Shown here in pieces: positions 44,401-53,939 of a stretch of DNA of 64,000 nucleotides. Position numbers and translations under genes: made by a program. Within the stretch, counting starts at the first letter, position 1, and each line of letters opens with the position of its first letter. The notes under the pieces were generated by a model that saw only the letters and a list, made by a program, of their open reading frames with translations, was not told the DNA's origin and searched no databases. The stretch covers positions 88,537,970-88,601,969 of the forward strand of contig OY986436.1 in assembly GCA_963920525.1 (NCBI GenBank). Reading direction: 5' to 3'. Source of the DNA: Dichetophora obliterata. Its lineage: Eukaryota; Arthropoda; Insecta; Diptera; Sciomyzidae.

Positions 44401-46809
44401 AGCTTTGATGATGAAGAGGGAGCAGAGACAACGTGCTTAGAGTCAAAACAAATTTGCGCAGCCGCTGGATTTAATCCACGCAATTTTGTCTCAAACAACA
44501 GGAAGGTGCAAGCTACTCTAAATGGTGAAGATCAGTTCAATGAGAAAATGTTTACTATGGATAGGCAATGTGCAACAGAGAAGATATTAGGGCTTTTTTG
44601 GAATGTTGATGACGATACTCTGAGATTCAACTTTAAATTCCATAGGGTGCCATGTGACGTTTTACAGTGTAATAAACCGCCAACAAAGAGAGAAATGCTA
44701 AGCCTTATAATGTCGGTCTTTGATCCAATTGGTCTCCTGGCAAATTTTATGATATGTACAAAATTAATGCTTCAGTCAACTTGGAAGCTAGGAATCGATT
44801 GGGAAGACGAGATTCCGCCTCAGCTTTGTGAACAGTGGTGGAACTGGTGGCAGGAGTATGGTAACGTAAAGAAGTTAGCGGTTCCTCGTTGTTACTCTTC
44901 TTTATTGACGTCTGCAGACGACATCCAGCTGCACGTTTTTGTAGATGCAAGTTCCAGTGCCTATGCAGCTGTAGCATATCTACGCATTACAAAACAAGGT
45001 TGTGTAGACGTTGCCTTCGTTGCAGCCAAAACAAGGTGCGCCCCTTTAAAGAGCATGACAATACCACGCTTAGAACTGCAAGCAGCTGTATTAGGCATCC
45101 GCCTTAAAACATTAATAGAAGAAAACCATGAAGTGACTATTAACAAAACGACATATTGGAGCGATTCTAAAACTGTAATCTTATGGATTCGTTCGCATAC
45201 CAGAAGGTACAAGCAATTTGTTGCATGCCGAATTTCAGAAATTTTGTCGTATTCAAAGCCGGAACAGTGGCGCTGGTTACCGACAAACCTCAACGTTGCG
45301 GACGATGCAACCAGAGCCAACATGCCATATAAGTTTGACGCAGACTCACGTTGGATCTCTGGACCAACATTTCTTCGTGATGGTGAAAATGTTTGGCCGC
45401 AGGAAACAGATAATTTTGTTTCTGATCAATTTGAGCAAGAAGAAGTTGCCAAGCGAGTTTTAATACTAACGAAACCAACTCAACATTCATTTGACTACAC
45501 GAAGTACTCCAGCTTCTGGAAAATAAAGCGCATCATGGCATGGATTTTGCGTTTCATATATAATGCCAGGGTTCAGTTATGTAATCGCCAATCTGGAGAG
45601 CTCGTAGCTTTGGAGATGGAACAGGCCGAAAAATCTGTATGCCGTCAGATCCAGAATGAAGTATTTACAAATGAAATCAACGCTTTACGACAAGGAAAGC
45701 CGCTGCCGAAGAGCAGTGCTATTTACCAGCTGTCACCTATGATAGATGACGACAATTTGTTGAAGGTAAGAGGCAGAATTGACGCTGCATACTGTTTGCC
45801 TATTACCGCTCGTCGCCCGATAATAATGCCTCAAGACCACGTCATATCTCGCCTGATTGTTCATGGTATTCACTGCCAAAAACACCACCAAAACGATTTA
45901 TTGACCATCAATGAGCTCCGCCAACGTTTTTGGATACCACATGCTCGTGCCACGCGAGCTGTTCATTTGGAGGTTGCCGAAGATCTGTCCACCGACGCCT
46001 TTCTAATTACGCTGAGAAATTTTATAAACCGTCGTGGGACACCGGTTAGGATGCGAAGCGACAACGGCTCTAATTTCGTTGGTGCCCAAAAAGAATTAAA
46101 ACAAGAAAACCGGTTGTTTGATTTCGATAAAATTCAAATAGAAATGGCAAAGGCCAATATCGACTGGATATTTAATTGCCCCGGAAATCCTAGCGCTGGG
46201 GGTTGTTGGGAGAGGTTGGTCCAATGTGTAAAGAGGTTGCTCAGCAAGGTTTTTAAAGAAGAATCACCAAGACTAGAAACATTTCGAAGCGTTCTCATTG
46301 AAGCTGAGAACATTATAAACAGCCGTCCATTGACTGAGCTGCCGATAACAACGGATGAGGAAGAACCACTAACCCCGAACCACTTTCTGTTAGGCTGCTT
46401 CAACTCGACCCAAACACCATGCCTTGACGAGGAGAAGATTTGTCTGCGAAAGCAATGGCGCATCGCCCAAAACCTGAAAGACAGACTCTGGAAAAGGTGG
46501 ACAGTCGAATATTTGCCAGGCTTGCTTCAACGTTCCAAATGGAGAGAGGAAGTCACCCCATTACAGCCAGGTCAATTAGTTATAATTTGTGACCCGAGCC
46601 AACCCAGAAGCCAATGGAGAAAAGGACGAGTGGTTAAAACATACAAAGCCAAGGATGGCCAGGTTCGGACCGCAGATGTATTAACAGCCCAGGGACAAGT
46701 GCGTCGACCTGCCAGCAAGCTAGCCGCTTTAAATTTTGGTGAAATCCCAGTGGACTTCACGAGGGGTGGAATGTCACCGCCAGCTAACAATCAGTCATCT
46801 AATAAATAG
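41464..46809 (+). CDS. BEL/Pao Gag-Pol polyprotein with internally deleted integrase
   Basis: The frame opens at 41434 (1791 residues); the Met at 41464 (MDTRSKRRNRK) is the likelier start. Counting from 41434: a DUF1759-like Gag (residues about 200-420), Cys/His-rich knuckles (CIQCGQSHKLSEC at 458), a DUF1758-type protease with DEGSSLSLLEE at 573, RT with IVFDAAAATAGVSLN and YVDDIVVSF at 983, RNase H with HVFVDASSSAYAAV at 1170, and integrase. The integrase has the second catalytic Asp (RMRSDNGSNF, 1543) and the Glu (GGCWERLV, 1593). Near residue 1506 FWIPHARA runs directly into TRAVHLEVAEDL, so the zinc-binding end and the first Asp (normally in a GVDYFGP-like motif) are missing. The stop lies inside the 3' LTR. 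Confidence 0.93.
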   Translation: MDTRSKRRNRKDSAMSEDSESDDLDTTAVPVENGHEAKDDEIKVRSNSPPSMPNDQLNTILQGIALLQKSMHDLRQDTFRELDEIRVQVNADAAADNQVSLKPPQSNQVKNNYRVLADEVQSSYSSGAGAPPPPAHSLQKVALPPLQQPQPTSNASNDCMFQQNVAMPSQSAHSTSNVFSNVTLQQQVPTPPQCLRPAYGAPRLSYVEDSSAKLFPLPVFNGNPEEWPLFNAVFIDSSYEFGYNNKQNLIRLQKALKGDAKESVLSMLIFPDNVSQIMSELEFNYGRPELLIRTQMEKIQQFPQIFLENILPFASKVRNIVAFFKSSKLHQHIMNPMLLEQLVVKLPHSKQYEWAQHAAVIVPYPTIESFANWVSDLAKVISLMPCSSISNIRSNSLHTAQVRQNQAPTQQPRNTHANCQGLPGAVRRVLYSNENPVVPTVNDTRSRCIQCGQSHKLSECADFKARQVDNKWDFVKKNLLCFACLCKGDGLGQCRKKTVCGIDDCKRMHHKLLHNNLKLPPQEQPREHVLNCRSNYQFGQLFKILPIMLFGPKGSMSSYAMFDEGSSLSLLEEDAAESLGLKGQSQQLTLQWFGDNVSTQQSKRVAFSIKGIYDNAADFHLKNIRTVKDLNLPTQSFDKNVYGHLSSLPLANYHNVKPVLMLGLDNCHLGIFKGVVEAKSNEPVAAFTKLGWVAFGPVNQCDTQQRFFHAREIQALSKLNKTVDEYLMLENLGVNNSSVLLESDEDIRARYILAETTKFIDQRYEVGLLWRRDNLVLPYNFETAKQRLINVERKMSKDPEYAEKYKTEINKYINKGYARLLTQDEAASKGLRTWNLPHFGVVNPNKPQKLRIVFDAAAATAGVSLNSELLKGPEHAQSLLAILFKFRQRRVAVAGDIQEMFSQIKIRADDQDSQRFLWRNGDTTKPIQTYCKTSMIFGAACSPCCAEHIKNINAAKYSEVMEKGANAVIHNTYVDDIVVSFDDEEGAETTCLESKQICAAAGFNPRNFVSNNRKVQATLNGEDQFNEKMFTMDRQCATEKILGLFWNVDDDTLRFNFKFHRVPCDVLQCNKPPTKREMLSLIMSVFDPIGLLANFMICTKLMLQSTWKLGIDWEDEIPPQLCEQWWNWWQEYGNVKKLAVPRCYSSLLTSADDIQLHVFVDASSSAYAAVAYLRITKQGCVDVAFVAAKTRCAPLKSMTIPRLELQAAVLGIRLKTLIEENHEVTINKTTYWSDSKTVILWIRSHTRRYKQFVACRISEILSYSKPEQWRWLPTNLNVADDATRANMPYKFDADSRWISGPTFLRDGENVWPQETDNFVSDQFEQEEVAKRVLILTKPTQHSFDYTKYSSFWKIKRIMAWILRFIYNARVQLCNRQSGELVALEMEQAEKSVCRQIQNEVFTNEINALRQGKPLPKSSAIYQLSPMIDDDNLLKVRGRIDAAYCLPITARRPIIMPQDHVISRLIVHGIHCQKHHQNDLLTINELRQRFWIPHARATRAVHLEVAEDLSTDAFLITLRNFINRRGTPVRMRSDNGSNFVGAQKELKQENRLFDFDKIQIEMAKANIDWIFNCPGNPSAGGCWERLVQCVKRLLSKVFKEESPRLETFRSVLIEAENIINSRPLTELPITTDEEEPLTPNHFLLGCFNSTQTPCLDEEKICLRKQWRIAQNLKDRLWKRWTVEYLPGLLQRSKWREEVTPLQPGQLVIICDPSQPRSQWRKGRVVKTYKAKDGQVRTADVLTAQGQVRRPASKLAALNFGEIPVDFTRGGMSPPANNQSSNK

Positions 46810-47081
46810 TCAGCGACATCTACACACCAGCATTGCACACAAACATAATTTAATAGCAGCCCTGACATTTACATACAACCACGAAAGAGAACAAAAAGAA
46901 ACAAGCGACAAGTAAAATTCAAATTTAGAGACGCAACGATTTTAAAACTAGACAGACGTGACTTTCTTAGAGCACATTTTTGCTTGTATAAAACATTATA
47001 AAAATCACTTTTCACTAATATAATAAATAAAATCAATCAGTATTTTAATCTTAAATCTCGTTCTCTTTATTTGCCGTCACA
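46772..47081 (+). repeat. BEL 3' LTR
   Basis: 310 bp, almost identical to the 5' LTR. The polyprotein stop codon (46807-46809) lies inside it. Confidence 0.9.
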
Positions 47082-47463
47082 CTAGGTCAGGTGTTCACAC
47101 ACAAATTATTGCCTCACTTTGAGGCAGCCTTATTTCGACGTTTATTGTTTTTTTCCAATTGTTTTCTTTTGGAATATTAAACACAGAAATGTTCATAATT
47201 TAAACAATAATAATTTGCGAACAACTATGAATAAACAAAATTAATTCGCGCCAGAACTGCGCCTGAACAGCCTCAAAAACAGGAAAATAAATCAACAGAA
47301 CAAACTTCACTCTGACGTACGTCAAAATGAGTCGCAAAATTATTAAAATTTTTAAAATTCTTGCCTCACGTAACATGTCACCTTCCCTCTTCCCGCTTTG
47401 CCTGTAGAAGTCAAAATGAGGCAAGTGAGTCGCCTCATTTGAGGCAAGTCTGAACAGCCTCAT

Positions 47464-48055
47464 GGACGACATATGGGCCGCGGTATTTTTGAACAAATTT
47501 TTTATTTGTACCAACAGAAGTGTTAACGTGCCTTATTACAACATAATCGCCAACTGAATATGTCTTCGCAGGAACACTATGCTTAAGAAAGTATTTCAAA
47601 TTATACTCTTGGGACTTCTGGATAGCGTTAAGTGCACTTGATCTACCTTTATCTAGATTATGATATATGTTTTCCTGGTTCTTTTCTTCTAAGTGTTCGG
47701 TCAACTCGTCAACAACGTACCACGCTGATTTACACCGAATAATAATTCACTTGGGGTATGCTTGGTAGTACTGTTTACAGAATTATTAATAGCATATTCA
47801 ACTTTAGACTGTTGGGAACACCAATCTGCATGTTGTACTGGCTCGCTTAGTTTACTCAAGACAGCTTTAAGTACTCTATTTACACGTTCAACCTGGCCAT
47901 TTGCTTGGGGTGACGCCACCACAACCTTCACATGGTCTATATTACGTTTAAGGAGAAACTTAGAGAACTCATTTGACGTAAAGCACGTTCCTCGATCTGA
48001 TATAACACGTCTCGGTCGACTATAATAGGAAAAATATTTTTCAAGAGCACAGCAA
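47464..48055 (-). pseudogene. Gypsy integrase core (second Gypsy element)
   Basis: The minus strand shows YYSRPRRVISDRGTCFTSNE (second catalytic Asp), then ANGQVERVNRVLKAVLSKL (catalytic Glu), VEYAINNSVNSTTKHTPSEL and a frame change near 47701 into the C-terminal piece SVGDYVVIRHVN...KYRGPYVV. The N-terminal zinc finger and first Asp are gone through a deletion at about 48055, where RNase H-like sequence abuts directly. Confidence 0.8.
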
Positions 48056-50470
48056 TGCTCTTATTAAATCAAATAATTGAAAGGGTCTCTAATTTAAAAC
48101 TATGGTATTTCGATTCGGCATCAGTCGTTAACTTTGAAAAATATGCTACTGGATGTAACTTAGCATCTTCTTGTTTTTGTAATAAAACAACCAAAACCAT
48201 GACTACTGGCATCACAGTGAAGCTCAGTTTCATTCTTTGGACTGAAAATGGTCAAAATCGCTGCGGACACAAGCTTATCGCGTAACTCTACAAATGCTTT
48301 AGAGCAATCTTCAGAAAAGTCAAATGAGGATTCCGTACGTAATAGGTTTAATAATGGTAGCTATTTTAGAAAATGACGCTATAAATTTTCGAAAGTATGA
48401 AAACAGTCCAATGCCCGTGTGAAGTTCTTTTTGGTTATTAGGCACAGTATAGTTTTTTATTGCTCGAATATGCGAATCACTGGGCCTAATACCTTATAAA
48501 TTTACAGTGTAGCCTAAATAAGCAAGTTCGTTGTAGCCAAATTTACATTTTCTTAACTTCAATTCCAGATTCCTCTCAGAAGCTCTTTGTAAAACCTCTC
48601 TTACCATTGACAAATGCGATTCAAAATCTTTTGAAACAATAAATATATCGTCAATATAAATAATTATTTTATTATGTTGACTTTATATGATTTAAATACA
48701 AATTCTAAATGTTTGATAGTTTAAATCATAATTGATTTTAAATAAAAATTCTAGTTGTTTGATAGTTTTTTTTTAAATCGTTTATTGAGCTTATTGAGTT
48801 TTAGGAAAAAACTTTAATCAAATGGTAGAGCTCGACCAAACCGAAACAGCTGAAAACAAAATCAGCAAAAATCTAAAAACAACTTCAGTAAACATGCTTT
48901 GTTAGTGGAAGACTTCCAGCAGACTGTTGAACTCCATAAATAATAACATAAGCATAAAGACTAAAGTAAAGCAAAAATACAACAAAAAATGTGAATATAT
49001 GAAATTTGAGAAAACTGAGAAATTGACATTTCAAATCTCATCGCCTCTGTGGTGCAGTGCATTAGTGCGCGCTTGCACGGGTATCACAAAGATTTCTGAT
49101 GAAGCCTTTAGCACAGCCGAAATTGCAATAAAATCAGCTAGTGATTTTTTCCTTTTCATATTGAAAAAACTTTGTTGTTGTTTCTTTGGAAAGATTCGTT
49201 AGAACAATTAATAGTTCTAACTTTGACCTTTATATGAAGTCATATAAAGTCAACATAATAAATAACAAGGTCATTTAGGAAAAAACTTTAATTATTTTAT
49301 TTTCATCGATTAAGTCACGAAACACATTATAAACAAATCTTTGGAAATGAGCGGGAGCATTTTTAAGCCCAAATGGCATCTTTAAATATTGAAACTGCCG
49401 ATGTGATGTAACAAAAGAGGTTAACGGAATAGACTCTTCATCCATTGAACACTGATTACATCCATCTTTTAAATCAAGTAAAGTAAACCAACTTTTTCCT
49501 GACATATACTCAATACAGTCCTCAATTAATGGCAATGAAAAAATTATCACGAATTGTTTTTTTATTCAAAGCTCGATAGCTGACACATTCTAGTTTCACC
49601 TTTCTTCTTCTTGACTAAAACAATTGCTGAAGTGTTAGGCGACTGGCTTGGCTGAATAAGTTTTCTTTTCAATAAATCATCGGCGACCTAACTTCATCCC
49701 TATCATTATAAGACAGTCGACGCGGTGTACAGTGAAAGGGAGTATCATCTGTCAAACGTATCTTCATTTGATAGTCATAACTTTCCCGAAAAAAAGTACG
49801 TGGCGACAGATAATATGTATTTATTATATCCCCCTACTCTACTGGTTTGGTTTCTATTCAAAATCGGATTAATATCTACCTCACCTCCAAATACCGATAG
49901 ATCAATAGCACATGCTTCCATAAAAAACTATTAACATTTTCATTCTGAAATGCAATACCATTTGGCGACAAACATTAAATTTTTTCTCTATGAAATTATT
50001 TTTATTTACAATCGGGGCAGTAGACACCTGTTTACCGAGGTCACCGAGTAATTGCTTACCATTAACCAAATCATATGCACAACTCGAATGATGTTTATAA
50101 ATTAAAGGATTTATTAATTCAGTATTCAAGTTATTTTCATTCTTTAAATCAGATTTTCTTAACTGTTTTAAACTTATTTTAAATTTATGCATAAAATCTC
50201 TTCCAAATATAAGAGATATCGCCATTGTTCTATCCGGTATAACAAAAAAAAAAAAATTATTTTGACTTCATTTCTGAGTTTGACTTTACAGTAAAGTAAA
50301 CCATAAGTATATAATTTATATTTTCCGAGACCTTGACACATAGTAGGTTTTAGATTATCTGATAGGTTGATGGACGATGGAACGTTTTAACATTGAATAA
50401 GATTAATCGGACTACCAGAATCAATTAAAGAAAACAATTTACGAAATCAGTGCATATGTTTTGACTAAAA
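48056..50470 (-). pseudogene. Gypsy protease, RT and RNase H (second Gypsy element)
   Basis: The protease carries IDSGSPINLIQ near 50410 (DSG active site) and LIFGRDFMHKFKISL near 50200. The RT frame at 49550-49275 has GKSWFTLLDLKDGCNQ and FGLKNAPAHFQRFVYNVF. The YIDDIFIVSKDFESHL segment with the catalytic YIDD lies at 48660-48610, on the other side of a 0.6-kb MITE. RNase H is recognisable only from HCDASSHGF-like sequence near 48215 and is full of stops. The gene is dead. Confidence 0.8.
48674..49288. mobile_element. Long-TIR MITE inserted in the Gypsy RT catalytic box (copy 1)
   Basis: The left terminus TATGTTGACTTTATATGATT and the inverse of the right end near 49255 form terminal repeats. 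About 12 bp of the target (AATTATTTTATT) is present on both sides. Removing one copy and the insert restores DENKIIIYIDD. Related copies lie at 60915-61372 and, as a half copy, at about 56255-56370. The interior contains a GCGCGCTTGCACGG stretch shared with the 60915 copy. Confidence 0.75.
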
Positions 50471-50547
50471 TTACAAAAAGCCACACTCACCGTTTGCATA
50501 ACACGAACATAAGATTCATCTGTTGACGTTTCAGCTTTGGGCAATTC

Positions 50548-51753
50548 TTATGGAAATGGCCCATCTGATGACAGATAAAACAGGAACCAGGTGGCCGCAA
50601 TGGTTTTGGGAAAGCACTTTTGTAGTGGCAAATTGCGAGCAGTTAAAGCAGCGAATTTCTTTTGCAGTAACAACGGTAATAGCAACAGCATTAGCGTTCG
50701 AATTTTTTTGATTTGGCCTTGATATGTTTGACCTTTGACGGCGCTGATACGCTCAACAAGTTCGTCAATAGTACGAGCCCCATATAAAATTGTCACGTTG
50801 TTGCTATTATCTGGAATGCCATCTATTATAATATCAACTAACTCTTGTTCGTTAATATCGGATTTGGCAGCAATAGACTGCATGGCTACCACATAGCTGA
50901 TGCAGGATTCCGTTGACTTCAAAGTGCGCAAGCGTAACTGACGATAAATTTCTTGACGCGTGACTGTACGACGAAACATTATTATCAAAGAGGCCTTCAT
51001 GTCTTCGTACTCAATAAGACCCAAATTAATAACAAAATCTTGTGCTATTCCTTCTAAGCGTCGCCGAATTCCTAGGCACATTTCTCGTTTTTTGTACCCA
51101 CGATCGCTGGTATAATCCTCAAACTGCAGAAACCATCGATTTATGTCGTAGTGGTTATCACCACTAAACTTGGCGCTGTGCCCAAGCTTCCAGCTCTTTG
51201 AAATTTATTTGACGCGTATCACTTCCATCATATTCGTTGGTCTATAAGGAACTTATTGTCTTTTCAATTCGAGCATCTCGCGCTGCATTCTTAAAATCTT
51301 CAACTTTTATTCTAAAGTGCGAACATCAGAACCATTCGCATCATCTATTATATTTTCACCACGGGTGATCGCACCATCAGAAGGTGTAAAGCAAGCATCA
51401 GAGTACGATGTTCGATAATTGTTAATGAAGTTTGTGTCAGAGGCACGATCAGCAGAAATATTAACGATTGGCTCTGCGACTGTATTCGCGTATGAACCGG
51501 CGTCAGCAGCACTAGCAGCGGGAGCATCGGTAGATATCGTCTTGGCAAAAGATACCATTTTAACGTTAACTAATGTTAACAGCAATGACCGCAGGAGCGC
51601 TAGTTTTGCAGCATTGACCCAGGGAGCGCTAGTTTTTGCAGCATTGACCGCGGAAGCACCTGTGTTAGCAACAATATTCTCGGGAGCACTAGTAATAGCT
51701 GCAGTCGCCAATGGAGCGCTTGCAGAAACAGCAATTGGTTCACTTGCAGTCAC
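50548..51753 (-). pseudogene. Gypsy gag (second Gypsy element)
   Basis: The N-terminal open segment 51753-51307 is Ala/Ser/Thr-rich. It is followed, after frame breaks, by KFSGDNHYDINRWFLQFEDY near 51170, typical of Gypsy capsids, and by the open segment 51081-50548 (RRRLEGIAQDFVINLG, MFRRTVTRQEIYRQLRLR). A zinc knuckle, CFICHQMGHFHKNC, is present near 50560 in a shifted frame. The relationship with the gag at 2681-3625 is distant. Confidence 0.75.
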
Positions 51754-51761
51754 TAGCCCAT

Positions 51762-51888
51762 TGTTGCCAGACCTAGTTTTTTTTATTTCGAAGTCAATCT
51801 ATCAAAAACATTGAAGCGTTCCGATATTGAAAAATTACAAACAAAAAAGTTAGGATTACAGTAGTGCGTGTTCTAAGATAAGAATACA
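51762..51888 (-). repeat. Putative 5' LTR unit of the second Gypsy element
   Basis: 127 bp in direct orientation with the copies at 40401-40633 and with about 85-90% identity by eye. TG...CA ends are visible on the minus strand (the right end has mutated to TGTATTC). Gag begins immediately downstream. Confidence 0.5.
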
Positions 51889-51895
51889 ATAGTAT

Positions 51896-53053
51896 AGAAA
51901 ATAAGATTTTCAATTGGATTTTAAGTGGAAACGAAGTCCTATGGATGCCAACTGGGGTACTTATAGAAGGTCTAGAAATGATGTTACAAGAATAATATGA
52001 CACTCCAAACAAAATTATTTTAAGAACAAATTAACCGTGAACTTATCTGGAAGGATTTTATAAAAAAATTTAATCAATTGGGGTTAGGAAGGGAATTTCC
52101 AAGTGCAATGTGGACTCTGACATTCTGAATGAATTCTTTTTAAAATCAAATTTGCTCAATGACAGTGCTCGTGTATCATTTCAAAGAAAAATTTCATTTT
52201 GAAACTCTCTATGAGGAAAATGTTATACAATCAATTTTGTTCATCAAATCAAACGCCGTAGGATATGACAACGTTGACCTAAAATTTGTAAAACTTATTC
52301 TTCCCTTAATTATTTGGATCATGCATATATTTAATCATGCCATCATAACTTCAACTTTTCCAGATCAAATTAAGATTGCAAATGTAGTTTATTGCAAAGA
52401 AAAACAATCCAAGCGTTTCCGAAGATTTCCATTCAATAAGTATTCTTCCTGCTCTATCTAAATCACTTGAACAATATCTATCTACACATATTATTCAATT
52501 TTTAAATGTTAAAAAGTTATTGACCGAAAATCAATCAGGTTATAAAAGGGGTCACATTCATCATTGCCCGTCTTGACTTCTTAAAGGCATTTGATACTGT
52601 TGATCACAACATTCTCTTATTAATTATTAAAATTAATGAAAACCTATCTCAATGGTCGATCCTAGAGAGTTGTAAATAAGTATTGCTAATCCCAATTAAA
52701 AAATACATTCTCTGGAGTCTCTCAGGGATCAATATTGGGACCTATCCTTTTCAGCATATTTGTTAATTCATCTTTATGCCGACGATTCACAAATATATAT
52801 CTCAAGACAAATAGGGTTGTCAGAGGATTTGATATGCAGAATAAATTAAGACATACATATATACTATAGAAATATGGACAGCTAAAAATTTCCGAATTTA
52901 AATGCATCTTAAACTTAATTATGACTAACAATCTAACAATTAACAATCTCTTAAATATACCGTGCACTTAGAAAACTATGACACACGATTAATTTCATGC
53001 CGCTGGAAACAAAATTAAAGATTGTGAGCTCTCTTCTAATTCCCCATATGCAT
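51896..53053 (+). mobile_element. Decayed Jockey-like non-LTR retrotransposon
   Basis: The plus strand shows NWGTYRRSRNDVTRII and HSKQNYFKNKLTVNL near 51950, then an RT start (SNAVGYDNVDLKFVKLILP, IITSTFPDQIKIANVV), FLKAFDTVDHNILL near 52580, GVSQGSILGPILFSIFVN near 52720 and ETKLKIVSSLLIPH near 53000. Stops and frameshifts are frequent. It is cut at 53053 by the next insertion. Confidence 0.7.
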
Positions 53054-53939
53054 TGGTATTGTGGTAACAACCACAGAATTGAAACAGAATCGGTTTTTAA
53101 AACGATATCGGTTTCAAATGTTTTCATGAAACAGACTCGGTTTTGGTCTTTTCGAAGTAAGGCAAAATCGATTTCGAACATAAGTAAAACCGACAATTGA
53201 AACAACTGTTTTGCCGGCGGAGAGCAAATCTTTATATCGTGGATTTATGTGTTCAGTGATTTAGTTTGTATTTATTCATATATAAAGATATGCACTGGGC
53301 CGTGTCAATTTGTACTGAAGAAAAAAAATGGACAAAGAGTATACCAAAAAGGAAATCTACGGGCAATTTTAAGAAACTTTGCCCAAAAAACTATTGGTCT
53401 GTAATCAATATCGAACTGCCGGAAATCTTGTTAAGATTTGGAAGTCAGAAAAAAACAAATGATATTCAAAAGTTATAAATATTTTTATAAAACTTGCCAG
53501 GGGGTTTCTCGTCCGTATAAAAAACCAATTATCAACTTTAATTTCAGATTATTTCGATATGATTAATTTGAATGATAACATTTTATTTCAACCACCATTT
53601 ACAGAAAATATTCCAATACGAACATTTGGTACAGTATATTGACTTTCAAGATCAACCGTTCCTTGACCCCGATATTGCTTGTTATATACAAGCAATAGAA
53701 CGACACGTTCGCTCTTAAGTAGCGGTTCAACGTTGCTACCAACAAAAATCGCGAAGCCAGCGATAGTAGAAAGCCGATGTAATGTACCCAAAATGAAAAG
53801 TAAAAAAGATTTACAAAACCTAAATTCTTTGTAAAAAAAAATTTTTTAATATCAAAATTACAGTCCTATTCTGGCAAATTAACAATTGTTAACCAGTATT
53901 TTTAATATTTCTATGTGTTTGTTGTGCCTGCTGCAAAAA

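Larger units (their letters stand above)
40978..47081 (+). mobile_element. BEL/Pao LTR retrotransposon, nearly complete
   Basis: Two LTRs (40978-41288 and 46772-47081) starting TGTCACCGCC and ending GCCGTCACA enclose one long polyprotein ORF. They differ at about three positions in 311 bp, so the insertion is recent. The flanks CTAGC and CTAGG (40973-40977 and 47082-47086) are a target duplication with one change. No primer binding site could be assigned. The polyprotein is open but lacks part of the integrase. Confidence 0.93.
40916..47461. mobile_element. TIR element (MITE) split by the BEL element
   Basis: The left arm GAGGCTGTTCAGACTTGCCT (40916) and the inverse right arm (ending 47461) match over about 60 bp. 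The 3-bp duplication ATG (40913-40915 and 47462-47464) flanks it, and removing it restores the Gypsy integrase frame (YVVH-KVLNND). Without the BEL insertion it is only about 440 bp. A 3-bp duplication would fit PIF/Harbinger or similar; the superfamily is not certain. Confidence 0.8.
40401..51888 (-). mobile_element. Second Gypsy element, decayed and multiply interrupted
   Basis: Minus strand, from the 5' end on the right: a short LTR-like repeat (51762-51888), gag (51753-50548), protease (50470-49902), RT (49550 and on, split by a MITE), an RNase H remnant, integrase core (48055-47464), then across a 6.5-kb insertion the integrase C-terminus (40912-40740), and LTR-like repeats at 40633-40401. 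About 0.9 kb between RNase H and the integrase core is deleted. Many stops and frameshifts are present. Confidence 0.8.
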
